Shown piece after piece: positions 11,001 to 14,000 of a stretch of 24,555 nt of DNA. The stretch is from Branchiostoma floridae (Eukaryota > Chordata > Leptocardii > Amphioxiformes > Branchiostomatidae). Location: positions 648,322-672,876 of the forward strand of contig NC_049985.1 of NCBI RefSeq assembly GCF_000003815.2. The letters are read 5' to 3'. The notes below the pieces were generated by a model that did not search any database, was not told the origin of the DNA, and was given only the letters and a program-made list of their open reading frames with translations. The stretch's first letter is position 1. Each line of letters starts with the position of its first letter. The position numbers were made by a program, and so were the translations under genes.

Positions 11001-14000
11001 ATGAATATCTATCAATATCTCTTTTTTTCAGTTACCAATGTAATACATGTACGTTTGACTGTCCTGTTATAAAATGCTGCGAATTAATCATGTGCAAACT
11101 AGCCCATGGTTTGCATTAATAGAACTTGATTATAGAAGGTATTCCTCAAGTTATCTAGAGATCAAAAATCATGACGATCCGTCAACCCTTCCCGTGTTAT
11201 TACCCTCCAAAGGGATGATGCAATTGCGCACGCGCGTAAGACTTGGTGTAAATTCCGGGAATTTTTACCAAGGCCACAGCAAGTAAATTTTATGGATGAC
11301 ATCCTCTTCAGACTGAAAAATAGTGCGATAGGGCGAAAAAAAACAAGATAGGTAAAAATAACAAGATGGCTACATTTTCAAAAATAGGCACCATAAAGTT
11401 GTGACGACTGTTGTAAGAAGAATTAAAGGGACAAAACATGGCATCAGAGCCAACAAGGCATTCATTCCCGTTTTTAAGACATGTACTGGTGTGGTAAACG
11501 TGACACTAGTGTGGTAGACTGGCATCATCAACAAAGTTGGTAAGCACACTAATAGCTTCTATATATCCAATAAGTTCTACAACCACAGTCCTGGGTACCT
11601 CGCAAGTGTCACTTGTACAAGTACAATCATAAGCCTACAACACCATATATTTGCTCATTTTGGTACTTTATCCCACTCCAATTATTCCACTCCAAAGGGA
11701 TGATGCAACTACATAGGCGCGGAAAAAATCCTGTAGAATTCCGGACAATTTGCCAGTCGGACGTATCATATACTGTTAGGCTAGCCCCTGAGATGTCTAT
11801 AAAAAAACACCCTCAAACCACCACACCCTCACCCATTTCACGAAGGTTGAGTTCTGCGAACGCTTGTTAACACATGTGGTGAACAGCACCTCCAGTCCAA
11901 AATTAACACATTAAGTCCAAATTTTGGGTGTTGGTGGTGGTTTCAAATTGCGCAATTTTCAATATAGTCCGTCATGGTATCCCGAAATACCCAGTTTTTA
12001 AGTGAACAACAGATATAGGTTATCTCTCGGATAAAGGTGAACTAGCGTTACCTTGAGGAGCTGTTTTGGTGATGCCCGTCCGTCGCAGCGGGGTCCCGTC
12101 TTCAGTCAGAGCCCACACCTGATTGGTGGAGGAACTGACGCTGATCCGTTTGATCCCGTTCCGGATCCACAGCCAATCAGAAGCCAGAACATCTGGAGTA
12201 GGCGGTCCTGTATTGTGCAGAATAAGGGCAAGTAACAAACTTAAAGTTAAATTTCGGTATCTTATGTTAATTATTCGGCTGCAAAGAGACTTCGTGCAAA
12301 GCACAAATTACAATACTTAACTTTCTTCCAACACTAATAATGAACAAACAACCACTTCGGAACGTAATCTCACGAGACTTAAAGACACGTGATCTTACGA
12401 ACATGTAACGTCAGTAATTGGTCAATCGTGCCAGGAAGTTTATAACGCCCCCCGTCCATGTTTAGTGAGTCACCTGATCCCTTGTCCACCGCTTCATACC
12501 GCGCTCTAAACCCCGCTCTGCGAATCACGAAGTCCGTCACGAAGATGACGTAAAGACTGTGTTCAGTCGAGGTTCTGGACGAGGTGTCACAAGCGCCACA
12601 CAGGTAGCGTCGTATCCGAGCATAAGGGTCGTCCACTACTACATAGTCTGTGATACAGGCTGAATCTCTGGGGTCATAGTCCACGTCGAACTCCAGAAAC
12701 GTCAGTTTGACGGCCTTGTGCGTCTCCACGGTGATGTTCCACTGTTGGTACACGTGGTCACGGTAAAGTGGATAGTTCATGGACGAGAACGTGCCAGAAT
12801 CTCCTGATAGGTGGTTTATCCGTTGGTATCCTTGATGATCTTAAAAAAGAAAAGAGTTTTTCTAATACCCCCTTTCCACTACGACGGCGCTCTCACTGCG
12901 ACCTAAAATTTGACAGATTGCTCAACGAATTGTGTAGAAAAACGTACGAATCTTTTCACATTTTGCGTGTATTTTGGTCTCTTCAGTCACACTTTTTACA
13001 TTTTGTACGTTACATCCAGCTTGAAATCGAAGGTTACACACATCCGTTGTAGGTCGTAGTGAGAGCGCAGCGCGATCGCCGTCTAGTTCAAAGGGGGCCT
13101 ACGGTGCAATAGCCGAGTGGGTAGAGTGTTCGCTTCGCATTCAGTAGGTCGTGAGTTCGATCCCGGCCACGTCATGACAAAGACTTTAAAATTGGTGATG
13201 CTACTTTCTCTGCTGGCCACTCAGAATTAAGAGCCTTTTTAAATGTAATTGTCACTGTGCAATTCCAGCGGCCCGGTTGCTATGTATGTGACAAGATTCT
13301 TTCGAAATAAACCATTCATAGGTAAATCTAAGCCAATCGGAATGTCAGTACGCAACTCATACGGACTTGAGTACACGAACAAGCGTAAACGGAGCCTAAA
13401 GGTGGGTTCACACATACGTTTATATTCAAGTCCGTATGAGTTGCGTACTGACATTCCGATTGGCTTAGATTTACCTATGAATGGTTTATTTCGAAAGAAT
13501 CTTGTCACATACATAGCAACCGGGCCGCTGGAATTGCACAGTGACAATTACATTTAAAAAGGCTCTTAATTCTGAGTGGCCAGCAGAGAAAGTAGCATCA
13601 CCAATTTTAAAGTCTTTGTCATGACGTGGCCGGGATCGAACTTACGACCTACTGCATGCGNNNNNNNNNNNNNNNNNNNNNNNNNNNNNNNNNNNNNNNN
13701 NNNNNNNNNNNNNNNNNNNNNNNNNNNNNNNNNNNNNNNNNNNNNNNNNNNNNNNNNNNNTTTCATTCTGACGGCATTTTGGCTAATTCCTTCTCGTGTG
13801 AAGGGGATATAAGGTCCATTTGGAATTCCCATCCCGAATGTGGCACGAATTTTGCAAATGCTTCATTCCGGCTGGTTCTGCTTGATATATGCCTGCTAAT
13901 TCAGTTTCAGTGTGAAAGCCCTAATTAGTATTAAGGGAGAAGAGATAAAGTTTCAAACCTACCGTCCTCAGACTTGTCCTGTTGGTTGTAACGAAATTTG

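Noticed and set aside
13105-13180. tRNA gene
   Set aside because: Box A- and box B-like sequences are present, but the copies at 5338-5612 and on both palindrome arms continue into the same body, so it is a SINE head.
13239-13557. Two 102-residue frames on opposite strands with the same peptide
   Set aside because: They arise because the sequence is a palindrome; no domain, no splice context, and the outer parts are SINE heads.
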